Part shown: positions 1 to 10,480 of the stretch, in pieces
Numbering within the stretch: the first letter of the stretch is position 1
How the letters are laid out: each line of letters starts with the position of its first letter
Origin: CAZSBB01 sp964605235
Lineage (GTDB): Bacteria > Planctomycetota > Phycisphaerae > Phycisphaerales > Phycisphaeraceae
Direction: 5' to 3'
DNA length: 64,000 bases
Assembly: GCA_964605235.1 (NCBI GenBank)
Contig: CAZSBB010000009.1
Location: 1-64,000, forward strand
Notes under the pieces: generated by a model
The model's input: only the letters and a program-made list of their open reading frames with translations
Databases searched by the model: none
Told to the model about the DNA's origin: nothing
Made by a program: the position numbers and the translations under genes

Positions 1-2
1 AC

Positions 3-3623
<3,621 letters not shown>

Positions 3624-3652
3624 TTCGCCCGCGCCAACCTGCGATCCCCCCA

Positions 3653-3680
3653 CGCCCGGCTAACCCCGGGCGTTTTTTTT
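3653..3680 (+). terminator. Intrinsic terminator of rpoC
   Basis: A perfect 7-bp stem, CGCCCGG (3653-3659) with CCGGGCG (3666-3672), has a 6-nt loop and is followed directly by eight T residues (3673-3680). It lies 30 nt after the rpoC stop. This is a textbook Rho-independent terminator. Confidence 0.93.
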
Positions 3681-3736
3681 GCCTGCACCCGACGCCCGGC
3701 AATGTGGCCATGAATAATGTTGTGCTGGCGAACAAT

Positions 3737-3803
3737 CCCCCGGCCAAGCCGGGGGCTAACGGACGGCACCCCCAGCGCCATTAGCCCCGGGCTTAGCCCG
3801 GGG
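3737..3803. repeat. Pair of REP-like GC hairpins
   Basis: Two short perfect hairpins lie between convergent genes. The first pairs CCCCCGGC (3737-3744) with GCCGGGGG (3748-3755) around a CAA loop. The second pairs CCCCGGGC (3785-3792) with GCCCGGGG (3796-3803) around TTA. Both carry a GCTAA/TTAGC-type flank and resemble a third hairpin at 5255-5277, so they look like one dispersed element family. They lack T-tracts and are therefore not typical terminators. They fill most of the rpoC-to-3854 gap. Confidence 0.7.
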
Positions 3804-3853
3804 ACGGCCACCCAGCCATACGTGCGCTCAAGACCCGGTTGAGATACGTCCCC

Positions 3854-4195
3854 CTACTTCGACTCATCGCGCGCCCCTTCGCCTGGCGCTGACACTTTCA
3901 GGTTGTACGCCACGGGCGCCGGCGGTTGGCTTTGTTCGACCAGCGCTTTGAGTGTTGCAACTGCTTGGGTATCAGGAACCTCGCCTTGAATCAGCAGTCC
4001 ACCTTCGGACACCATGCGGGGGGCGAAGGAAAGCTGCGCAAAACGGGCGTCCTCAGCCAGCAGCGTTTTGAGCGCGGGCACATGCCGCATGCCGCGCCAG
4101 TCGTTGATGTGTTGTTGCCCGCCGGATGAAAAAGGAAAGACCACGACAAAAACGAAGATGACCGCCGCCAAGGTGATCCAGAATCGCCGGCTCAT
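3854..4195 (-). CDS. Small membrane-anchored protein with BON-like region
   Basis: A 113-residue protein of unknown function. Residues 5-25 form one hydrophobic segment (FWITLAAVIFVFVVVFPF), followed by a soluble part outside the membrane. The stretch ALKTLLAEDARFAQLSF...GGLLIQGEVPDTQAVATLKALVEQ has the helix/strand rhythm of a BON-type domain: a short helix, 'gg.l.i.G.V', then a helix. The ATG at 4195 was chosen because it starts directly before the hydrophobic segment; the frame stays open upstream without sense. It lies 10 nt downstream of the secretin-like gene ending at 4206, so the two are almost certainly co-transcribed and may act together at the cell envelope. The BON assignment is by shape only. 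Confidence 0.7.
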   Translation of the reverse strand: MSRRFWITLAAVIFVFVVVFPFSSGGQQHINDWRGMRHVPALKTLLAEDARFAQLSFAPRMVSEGGLLIQGEVPDTQAVATLKALVEQSQPPAPVAYNLKVSAPGEGARDESK

Positions 4196-4205
4196 GGATA
4201 TCCCC

Positions 4206-5180
4206 CTACTTCGACGCCGCGTCCTGCCCGTCGCCGGAGATCCCGGACACCTTGGTTTTCGCCTGTTCCGACTGCACGGCGGCAACAGGTGACGGGCGCG
4301 GCGTAGCGGTTGAGCTGCCGGTTGCGGTGACGTTGGCTTTGGCGGGGCCGGGCTGGCGCCGGGTTGCAGCGCGGACGCGGCCGGCGAGCACGGTGGGTTG
4401 GCCGATCTGTTGCTGGACGTATTGGGGGGCTTTGACGATGAGCTGGCCGTTGAAGTAACGGATGCTGCTGTGTTCCCCGCCGCGTTCGATCCAGATGTCA
4501 GGCTCCACCAGGTCGCGGATCAGGTCCGCCAGCGCTTCGCCGCGTTCGCGTTTGGTCGGTCCTTCGTTCTCACTGCTTCCCCCGCCGGAGGAACTGGAGA
4601 ACAAGCCGCCGGAGGAACCGCCCCCGGAGCCCCCGGAACTCCCGGACCCGCCGCGCGTGCCGCCGCTGGACAGGGCGCTGGAGAGGTCGAAGGCCGGCGC
4701 GTCGTCGAAGTTGGGGATCTGCACCAGCAGGTCGTTCACGTCGTACATGCGGGTGACGGTGCGTCGGTTGGCCTGCTCGCGGCTGAGGATTTCCAGATAG
4801 CCATCGTCGAGCATGAGGATGAAGCGTGTCTCCGGCGCCATCTGGTTGACGATCATCAGCAGCACGCGCTGGGCCGCCACCATCTGCAGCTTCAGGTTCA
4901 CGCGGGTGTCGGGGACAATGCCTTCCAGCTCCAGCGCATTCCAGTTGATCTGCACCGGCACATCGGCGGTTGCCGACCACCAGTTGATCGCTTCCCGCGC
5001 GGGCACTTCCTCCAGCTTCACCTCCCGCAACGGCAAGCCCAGCTTGCGCACGGCGGCTTTCTGGCGACTGATGGATGCGGACTGCGCGGCAGGAGCGGGC
5101 GAGGAACGCGCCGGCGTCGCCTGGGCGAGCACCTGACCCAGCGGCAGCAGCGAAACCAGCAGCAGCGGCAAGCAGCGCAT
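4206..5180 (-). CDS. Exported protein with secretin-N/STN-like region
   Basis: A 324-residue protein with a clear signal peptide (MRCLPLLLVSLLPLGQVLAQA), which fixes the start at 5180. The following section (LPLREVKLEEVPAREAINWWSATADVPVQINWNAL, then VNLKLQMVAAQRVLLMIVNQM and FILMLDDGYLEILSRE) resembles the short N-terminal domains of secretins and TonB-dependent receptors: small alpha/beta units that bind partners in the periplasm. Next comes a Gly/Ser-rich linker of about 40 residues, then a second small unit (LADLIRDLVEPDIW, then IRYFNGQLIVKAPQYVQQQIG). No beta-barrel follows, so it is not a secretin itself. The C-terminal tail is rich in Thr, Ala and Pro. It is the first gene of a pair with 3854-4195. 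The exact role is unknown. Confidence 0.75.
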   Translation of the reverse strand: MRCLPLLLVSLLPLGQVLAQATPARSSPAPAAQSASISRQKAAVRKLGLPLREVKLEEVPAREAINWWSATADVPVQINWNALELEGIVPDTRVNLKLQMVAAQRVLLMIVNQMAPETRFILMLDDGYLEILSREQANRRTVTRMYDVNDLLVQIPNFDDAPAFDLSSALSSGGTRGGSGSSGGSGGGSSGGLFSSSSGGGSSENEGPTKRERGEALADLIRDLVEPDIWIERGGEHSSIRYFNGQLIVKAPQYVQQQIGQPTVLAGRVRAATRRQPGPAKANVTATGSSTATPRPSPVAAVQSEQAKTKVSGISGDGQDAASK

Positions 5181-5254
5181 GATGGATATTGTTGAGCGCT
5201 GGTTGCGGTGAATCAATGACAAAGTGCGCTTGTCGACATTTACCGATGCATTTA

Positions 5255-5277
5255 GCCCCGGGTCAATGACCCGGGGC
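5255..5277. repeat. REP-like GC hairpin, third copy
   Basis: GCCCCGGGTC (5255-5264) pairs perfectly with GACCCGGGGC (5268-5277) around an AAT loop, preceded by TTTA. It shares the TTAGCCCCGGG half with the element at 3784-3803. It lies in the 234-bp gap upstream of the gene starting at 5180 and has no T-tract. Confidence 0.7.
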
Positions 5278-5317
5278 GCAGTGAGTGACGATGAGGCGTA
5301 CCCGGATATTTCCAATG

Positions 5318-5358
5318 AAAAACGCCGCCCGATTGGACCGAAGTCACCGGGCGGCGTT
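5318..5358 (-). terminator. Intrinsic terminator of the B12-fold gene
   Basis: Read on the minus strand, an 11-bp perfect stem (5348-5358 with 5321-5331; AACGCCGCCCG paired to CGGGCGGCGTT) ends in a run of T residues (complement of 5318-5322). It begins 56 nt after the stop of the gene at 5415-6119 and should terminate it. Confidence 0.85.
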
Positions 5359-5414
5359 TCTCTGGAGGTTTGTTGACGCCGGGTTTTCAAGCCGGCGGCT
5401 GGATTGCAGGTGGA

Positions 5415-6119
5415 TCAGGCGGCCTTGACGTTGCGGCGCTTGCGGCCAACGGTGCGCTGATCGGCATCCATACGGCGCTGGGCGTTGTCCGCCATCTCGG
5501 CGACCAGTTCCTCGGGCGTGTTGGCCCACAGGTCAGCGCCGATTTCTTCCGCCAGGCCTTCAGCGCGGTTGAACACGCCGCCGCCGACGATGATCTGCAG
5601 GTTCGGGCAGGCGCCGATTTCGTGCAGGTGGTCGATCAGCAGCCGGGTGAAGGGCACCGTGCTGGGCACCGCGCCGAAGACGACCAGGCGGTTGGCCTGC
5701 ATCTGGGCGAGGTGGGCGACGACTTCATCATTGGCGACGCCGCCGCCGGCGAAGAACACGTCGTAGCCATCGGCTTCGAGCAGGTCACTGACCATCTGGG
5801 CGCCCAGCTCTTCGGATTCTTCCGGGCCGCAGATGACCAGCACGCGCTCGTTGCGGGCTTCGGCGCGGGGCAGGCGCAGCGCCATCTGATCCGCCAGGCC
5901 GCGCAGCAGCCGGGTGGAGAAATGATGCGCCATCTCGGTGAGCTGATCGTGGCGATACAGGTTCTGAATGTGTTCGAGGGTGGGCCAGAACAGGCGGTTG
6001 AGCACGCGGTCGGCGGGCACCTCGGCATCGAGCAGTTCGTCAACCAGGGCGCGACTGGCGGTGCGGTCGCCGCTGATCAGGGCGGTGAAAAAACGCTCGA
6101 TGAGAATGTCGCGTTGCAT
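5415..6119 (-). CDS. Cobalamin-binding-domain (B12-binding fold) regulator-like protein
   Basis: A 234-residue protein. The first ~85 residues are helical (a B12-binding-2/cap-like region: ERFFTALISGDRTASRALVDELLD... LEHIQNLYRHDQLTEMAHHFSTRLL). They precede a Rossmann-like B12-binding domain (ERVLVICGPEESEELGAQMVSDLLEADGYDVFFAGGGVANDEVVAHLA, ending with LQIIVGGGVFN and GADLWANTPEELV). In methyltransferases and many sensors the motif is DxHxxG. Here the matching stretch is ESEELG, so the lower-ligand His is Glu. It may bind cobalamin without a protein His ligand, or may have lost binding. The start at 6119 follows a good ribosome site (GAGAGGAAAAG). The C-terminus is basic (GRKRRNVKAA). No DNA-binding domain is visible. 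Its own terminator follows, so it is probably monocistronic. Confidence 0.8.
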   Translation of the reverse strand: MQRDILIERFFTALISGDRTASRALVDELLDAEVPADRVLNRLFWPTLEHIQNLYRHDQLTEMAHHFSTRLLRGLADQMALRLPRAEARNERVLVICGPEESEELGAQMVSDLLEADGYDVFFAGGGVANDEVVAHLAQMQANRLVVFGAVPSTVPFTRLLIDHLHEIGACPNLQIIVGGGVFNRAEGLAEEIGADLWANTPEELVAEMADNAQRRMDADQRTVGRKRRNVKAA

Positions 6120-6480
6120 CTTTCTTTTCCTCTCCGTTGGTGGGCCAGCCCGGCTTGCCGGCAAAGCCGTCCGGGCTTTGCGCTGCACCATTTCAAACTT
6201 CCGCAACCGAGCCGTCCGACGCTCGATGTTCCCGGCGACGCGCCGGCGTGTCTCTCCTGCTTGAATCATCGGCGCGCGCGGGCAAGTTCTTCAGCGACCG
6301 TTACAGTCGGCACAAATTAACCCCGATAATTCGGCCCGCGCCGGGACGTTAACTCCTGCGTTGACAAGCACTCCACCGCGTCGTCGGATAACGTCGGGGA
6401 TAAGCGCGCAAGTGTTCAACTGGCGACTGCAAATGCGGAAATCGTGGAATGAGATTGGGGTGATTGCAGCCTGGAGAATC

Positions 6481-6597
6481 AACGAGCCGGAAGCGTGAGC
6501 GACGGAATCAGCGCGCGGTGTCCGAGAGATCGTTCGCGTGATCACAGAACACTTGGCGTACGGACGCGCTGCCCGTCGCTGACGCTTCCGGCTCGTT
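6481..6597. repeat. Long inverted repeat in the 6120-6625 intergenic region
   Basis: Two 25-nt arms, 6481-6505 (AACGAGCCGGAAGCGTGAGC...) and 6573-6597, are reverse complements with one mismatch, separated by 67 nt. The arm sequence (ACGAGCCGGAAGCGTNAGCGACGG) matches a dispersed element I recognise from planctomycete genomes. The rest of the 506-bp region 6120-6625 holds no gene I can support. It contains the upstream region of the gene starting at 6119 and the 3' flank of the next gene. Confidence 0.75.
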
Positions 6598-6625
6598 CAT
6601 GCCACGGCTCGATAAGCCACCGGTA

Positions 6626-7015
6626 TCAGCGTGGGCGTTTGAGCAGCACCGTCAGCTTGCCGTCGGACGCCTGGGTCATGTTGACCGCTTCCCAACCATC
6701 CCGGCTCAGAACGTTGAGCGCGCCGAGTCCGGCATGGCGCTTGGCGACGCTGCGAAAGGTGTATTCCTCCGACGATCGGCCGGGGTCGTTGATCACTCCC
6801 GAAGCGCGGCGCATGGGCGGACGCACCGCGAACTCCGCCTCCGCATCGAACAGCGTCGGCTCCTCGCCGTCGAGCGTCAGCAGGCGATACTCATAGCTCA
6901 GGCGCAGGTTGGTCTGCGCCGCGGCGGGAGCGATCAGGTGCCGCAGCCAGCCGCCGCTGACGATGATGACCAGCAGCGTCAGAGCAGAAGCCGCGAAAAC
7001 GTGCTGACGTTTCAT
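6626..7015 (-). CDS. Small exported or membrane-anchored protein, unknown function
   Basis: A 129-residue protein. Residues 5-22 form a hydrophobic segment (HVFAASALTLLVIIVSGGW) that is either a signal peptide (AAAQ near residue 34 is a possible cleavage site) or an anchor. The soluble part (LRLSYEYRLLTLDGEEPTLFDAEAEFAVRP, ending in LNVLSRDGWEAVNMTQASDGKLTVLLKRPR) resembles DUF4177-like small proteins, where 'LN.lG.dGWElv......g...LkR' closes the domain. The start follows a GGAGAA-type ribosome site. It is separated by only 48 nt from the upstream phosphoesterase gene and may share its transcript. Function unknown. Confidence 0.75.
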   Translation of the reverse strand: MKRQHVFAASALTLLVIIVSGGWLRHLIAPAAAQTNLRLSYEYRLLTLDGEEPTLFDAEAEFAVRPPMRRASGVINDPGRSSEEYTFRSVAKRHAGLGALNVLSRDGWEAVNMTQASDGKLTVLLKRPR

Positions 7016-7063
7016 GATCCATTCTCCGGGAAATGGTGATGGCGCTGAATTGTAGGAGCGGGA

Positions 7064-7900
7064 TCAGTGGGCGGTGAAGGGCGGCGCGGAGGTGTTGGCG
7101 GACAGGTCGAAGCGTTCGATCGCCACGGCGCTGCGGGTCGTCACGTCGATGGTGACGCAGACGCCGCTGACGCGCGGGTCTTCCTCCGACACGTCGAAGG
7201 GTTCGGGCATGGCGGTGGTGAGGTGGAAGAGCACCGGGTCGACCTTGCGTCCGATGACGCTGGTCCACGGGCCGCACATGCCCAGATCGGTCTGGTAGGC
7301 GGTGACCGGCGCGTCGTGGCCGCGCGTGGGCAAAAGGCGGGCGTCGGCGGTGGCGACATGGGTATGCGAGCCGAGCACCGCGGCGACGCGCCCGTTGGCG
7401 TACCACGCGAGCGCCTGCTTTTCGCTGGTCGCCTCGGCGTGAACCTCCAGCAGCACCAGGGGATCACGCTGGGGCAATTCGGCGAGCACCGCGTCCAGCG
7501 TGGCGAAGGGATCATCGCAGGGCAGGTTCATGAACGTCCGGCCCAGCAGGGTCAGCACGAACAGCGGCGGCAGCGCGGCCTGGGCGGGTTGCAGCTTCAT
7601 CCACCGCGCCCCCTTGGCGGCGGCGGGCAGATTCGCCGGACGCACCAGCTGTCCCTGCGCCTCCATCACCTTCATGATTTCCCGGCGCTTGTAGACGTGA
7701 TCGCCCAGCGTGATGCCGTCGAGCCCCGCGCCCATCAGCTTGTGGTACTGCTCGGGCGTCAATCCCGACCCGGAGGCGGCGTTCTCGGCGTTGGCGATGA
7801 TCAGGTCGGGCGTGAAGCGTTCGCGCAGGAGAGGGATCGCCTGCATCACCGCCAATCGGCCCACCCGACCCACGATGTCCCCGAGCATCACCACGCGCAT
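7064..7900 (-). CDS. YmdB-family metallophosphoesterase
   Basis: A cytoplasmic dinuclear-metal phosphoesterase of the TIGR00282/YmdB family, whose studied members hydrolyse 2',3'-cyclic nucleotides. The protein starts MRVVMLGDIVGRVGR, the usual family opening (D8 as metal ligand). It continues with IIANAENAASGSGLT (metal-binding Glu), a GDHVYKRRE motif, LLEVHAE and GSHTHVATADARLLP (metal-binding His residues). In most members the third motif reads GNH; here it is GDH, an Asn-to-Asp change at the metal-bridging position. The start was placed at 7900 to match the family opening; an ATG two codons upstream at 7906 is equally possible. Family length is about 260-280 residues, and this one has 278. 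It is divergent from the gene at 8055. Confidence 0.9.
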   Translation of the reverse strand: MRVVMLGDIVGRVGRLAVMQAIPLLRERFTPDLIIANAENAASGSGLTPEQYHKLMGAGLDGITLGDHVYKRREIMKVMEAQGQLVRPANLPAAAKGARWMKLQPAQAALPPLFVLTLLGRTFMNLPCDDPFATLDAVLAELPQRDPLVLLEVHAEATSEKQALAWYANGRVAAVLGSHTHVATADARLLPTRGHDAPVTAYQTDLGMCGPWTSVIGRKVDPVLFHLTTAMPEPFDVSEEDPRVSGVCVTIDVTTRSAVAIERFDLSANTSAPPFTAH

Positions 7901-8054
7901 CTGCATCAAGGCAGGGTAGCAGAATCCGCGCAGGCTGGTGAAATACAGCATCCCGGCGCTTGCGGGCGAAGCGTAGGCCGGGGATGATGCAACGTTTTCA
8001 CCCCGCGCCAGTGCTGGTTCGGCCGGGGCAACCGCCTGGGAGGGCAGCATTCCC

Positions 8055-8852
8055 GTGCAGTACGTCATTCGTCATACCCCTACCGCCCCGCCGCTCAATG
8101 GCCAGTATGACCACGAGCTCTGGCAGGCTGCCGATGAACTCGACATTGATCTGGTGCATGGGCAAACCGTGCTGCCGGGCCCGACCACGCGTGTCCGGGT
8201 GCTGGCCGATGAGCGGGCTCTGCATGTGATCTTCAAGGTGCTCGAACAGGACGTGCGCAGCGTCTGCACCAACCTACACGATCCGGTTTGCCGGGACAGT
8301 TGCGTGGAGTTTTTCGTTGAACCCAAACCGGGACAGGGCTACTTCAATTTTGAAATCAACTGCGGCGGCACCATGCTGCTCAGCCATGTGCGGGACTGCC
8401 GGAAGAACGACGCCGGCGGTTTCCGCGATGTGCATTATCTGATGCAGGAGGAGGTGCGGACCATTGGCGTGCATCACAGCATGCCGCGCGTGGTGGATCC
8501 GCCGATCCCGGGGCTGACGCCGTGGGTGCTGCAGTTGCGCATTCCGCTGGCGCTGTTCACGCCGCATGTCGGCACGGTGGAGGTGACGCCGGGGCAACGC
8601 TGGCGCGGCAACTTCTACAAATGCGGGATCACGCGCCCCCACTGGATGAGCTGGGCGCCCATCGGCCCGGTGCTGAATTTCCATGTGCCCAATTATTTCC
8701 AGCCGCTGACCTTCGCACCCGCCGAGGTGGATGCCGCGCTGCCCGCCAACGCCCCCCGCGCTTCACCCCCCACCCCCGTGCAGCCCCCGCCCCTCCCCCC
8801 CCCCCCGCCGCTGCACCACCNNNNNNNNNNTACAGCTAAAGACTGTCGTTGA
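8055..8852 (+). CDS. CBM9-like carbohydrate-binding protein, interrupted by assembly gap
   Basis: Family-9-like carbohydrate-binding fold covering nearly the whole protein: PPLNGQYDHELWQAADELDI, then VRVLADERALHVIFKVLEQDVR, RDSCVEFFVEPKPGQGYFNFEINCGGTML, W.LQLRIPLALF, and WRGNFYKCGITRPHWMSWAPIGPVLNFHVPNYFQPLTF. It starts with GTG at 8055 after a GGGAGGG site and has no signal peptide. After about residue 230 the reading becomes proline-rich (PPTPVQPPPLPPPPPLHH), coded by a poly-C tract that runs into 10 Ns at 8821-8830. The given end (8852) reads through the gap and is not reliable. Related proteins in this phylum are often stand-alone and lie next to glycan or phosphoesterase genes. A function beyond sugar binding cannot be assigned. 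Confidence 0.75.
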   Translation: MQYVIRHTPTAPPLNGQYDHELWQAADELDIDLVHGQTVLPGPTTRVRVLADERALHVIFKVLEQDVRSVCTNLHDPVCRDSCVEFFVEPKPGQGYFNFEINCGGTMLLSHVRDCRKNDAGGFRDVHYLMQEEVRTIGVHHSMPRVVDPPIPGLTPWVLQLRIPLALFTPHVGTVEVTPGQRWRGNFYKCGITRPHWMSWAPIGPVLNFHVPNYFQPLTFAPAEVDAALPANAPRASPPTPVQPPPLPPPPPLHHXXXXTAKDCR

Positions 8853-8884
8853 CCGTAAGCTTGCCGCGGTGAACCCCCCCCCCC
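8795..8884. other. Assembly gap flanked by poly-C runs
   Basis: Ten Ns (8821-8830) lie between a run of 12 C (8795-8806) and a run of 11 C (8874-8884). The true size of the missing stretch is unknown. The homopolymers probably caused the gap. Any annotation of the 3' end of the gene at 8055 depends on closing it. Confidence 0.95.
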
Positions 8885-8900
8885 GCTGGAGACACCGATC

Positions 8901-9965
8901 ATGCCGCGCCCCAAGCTGATGAAAGACTGCGAAAAACGCCAGATTCTGGGCAATCCCAAATGGGCGATGGAACGGCAACTGGAATACCCCCTGCGGATGT
9001 GCCAGATGCTGGCGGAGGACATGGCGCAGCGGACGACCGAGTCGCGTCAGCTGTTCCGCTGGAAGTTCTACCGCGGCGACTGCCACAGCCACACGCAGCA
9101 CAGCGACGGCGGCGGCACCGTGGAGGACACCGCGAAGATGGTGCAGGCGGCGGGGCTGGATTTCCAGTTCGTCACCGACCACTGGGGCGTCACCCAGGCG
9201 CCTGAATGCAAAAAGTTCGGCTTGTGGGTCGGGCAGGAGCCGCCGATCCAGTACCACCATCTGGGCATCCTCGGACTGGACCACGCATTTGAGCCCGGCG
9301 GCGACTTTTTCGCCGACATCGCCGAGGTGCAGAAGCGCGGCGGGGTGTTCTTCATCCCCCACCCCACCGGCTGGTGGCCCACGACGGTCTACAAGCCCGA
9401 GCAACTGGCGGTGCTCGAAAAGCTGGCGGACCCGTTCCTGATGGAAATCTGCAACGGAGCCAACAACATCGTCAGCGCCTTCGACTACACCGACGATTCG
9501 GCGGTGCAGTTGTGGGACCACCTGCTGCTGCTGGGCAAGACGATTCACGCCATGGGCAACACCGACGCCCATGCGCCGCACGGCATCGGCATGGTGTGGA
9601 ACAGCGTCTTCGCCAGCAAGTGCGAGCAGCAGGCGATCCTCAAAGCCCTGTGTGCCGGCCGCAGCTTTGTCTCCGACGGCCCGCTGGTGCATATGGCGCT
9701 GGGCAAAGCCCAGATGGGGCAGCGCGTGCGCGCCGGCGAACGCAGCGCGCCGCTGCGCGTGACGGCAGTGGACAGCCGGGGGCTGAGCTGGGTGCGCGTG
9801 ATTGCCGACGGCAAGGAACTGGGCTGGTGGTCCTGCTGGCGCAAGCCCAAGTTCGAGAAGTCGATCAAGATACCCGCGAAGGTCAAGCGTTACGTGCGCG
9901 TGGAAGTCGGCAGCGACGACGGCCGACGGGCGTTCTCCAACCCGGTGTATCTCGCGGGACGCTGA
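8901..9965 (+). CDS. PHP-domain metal-dependent phosphoesterase-like protein
   Basis: A 354-residue protein with the PHP-superfamily metal motifs: HSHTQHSDG (H62, H64, H67, D69), TDH (D93, H94), HPTG (H154) and GNTDAH (D222, H224). These build the multinuclear metal site used by histidinol phosphatase-like and polymerase-associated phosphoesterases. A ~60-residue N-terminal extension and a C-terminal beta-rich section (LRVTAVDSRGLSWVRVIADGKEL...KRYVRVEVGSDDGRRAFSNPVYLAGR) frame the domain. The latter is typical of planctomycete PHP proteins that carry a C-terminal Ig-like unit. No signal peptide is seen. The start at 8901 has a GGAG site 11 nt upstream. It follows the CBM9-like gene on the same strand. 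The substrate is unknown. Confidence 0.85.
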   Translation: MPRPKLMKDCEKRQILGNPKWAMERQLEYPLRMCQMLAEDMAQRTTESRQLFRWKFYRGDCHSHTQHSDGGGTVEDTAKMVQAAGLDFQFVTDHWGVTQAPECKKFGLWVGQEPPIQYHHLGILGLDHAFEPGGDFFADIAEVQKRGGVFFIPHPTGWWPTTVYKPEQLAVLEKLADPFLMEICNGANNIVSAFDYTDDSAVQLWDHLLLLGKTIHAMGNTDAHAPHGIGMVWNSVFASKCEQQAILKALCAGRSFVSDGPLVHMALGKAQMGQRVRAGERSAPLRVTAVDSRGLSWVRVIADGKELGWWSCWRKPKFEKSIKIPAKVKRYVRVEVGSDDGRRAFSNPVYLAGR

Positions 9966-10114
9966 CCTCCCCGTAATTTTGATTCTTGCTTGCACAACAC
10001 CCTTCAAGCTCCACACCGCTGCAGCGCACGGAGTTGGTTCTTCGTTTGCCGCTGCCTGCTGTTCTGTGCGCGACCAGTCTGGTTGTGGTGTCGCTGGAGT
10101 AAGCAGGAAGAGTA

Positions 10115-10369
10115 TCTCTCACGGAGCCACAGAGAGCACGGAGAGCGATGTGGCGTGCGGGTGGTCATTCGACAAGCTGTGCCGGTTGTGGTTTGGGAAG
10201 CCGCGCGCGCTGACATGAGCCTGAGTTGTGAGGTGAGCCAAGGTCACGTGAACTGAACTGACCACAGCGCCCACGCCGCCCCCCGTTGCTCCCCTTGAGC
10301 AGTCATTCGCCCGGCAAAGCCAACAGATCATCCTCGGCAATCTCCGTGGCTCCGTGCCTCAGTGAGAGA
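10115..10369. repeat. Inverted pair of 'CACAGAG'-type dispersed repeats
   Basis: The left unit at 10115-10145 (TCTCTCACGGAGCCACAGAG...) and the right unit at 10341-10369, read on the other strand as TCTCTCACTGAGGCACGGAG..., are copies of one element in opposite orientation. The same family occurs at 23903-24031. These belong to the widespread CACAGAGNACACAGAG-like repeats. The 515-bp region 9966-10480 holds no supported gene. Besides this pair it carries only the promoter of the regulator at 10481. Confidence 0.65.
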
Positions 10370-10443
10370 CGCTCCCCGCTGCTGTCCGACCGCCAGCAAC
10401 CTGCTGAACCACGTCCATTTTGGCGCTTTGACACAAAATCGCC

Positions 10444-10473
10444 TTGACAAAACAGTCATTTCTTGTCTATTAT
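10444..10473 (+). promoter_or_regulatory. Sigma-70-type promoter of the GntR/LacI-hybrid regulator
   Basis: TTGACA (10444-10449) and TATTAT (10468-10473) are separated by 18 nt. The ATG at 10481 lies only 7 nt after the -10 box, so the transcript would be leaderless or nearly so. GACAA (10446-10450) and TTGTC (10463-10467) form an inverted repeat inside the spacer that could be an autoregulatory operator. A second TTGACA-like copy lies about 16 nt upstream. Confidence 0.5.
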
Positions 10474-10480
10474 ATCTGTT

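Noticed and set aside
3737..3803. Reading the GC hairpins as terminators
   Set aside because: No T-tract follows either stem, and rpoC already has a strong terminator at 3653-3680.
4206..5180. Calling the STN-like protein a secretin or TonB receptor
   Set aside because: No C-terminal barrel region is present and the total length is only 324 residues.
10463..10480. TTG start for the GntR/LacI regulator
   Set aside because: It overlaps the promoter -10 region, so the ATG at 10481 was preferred.
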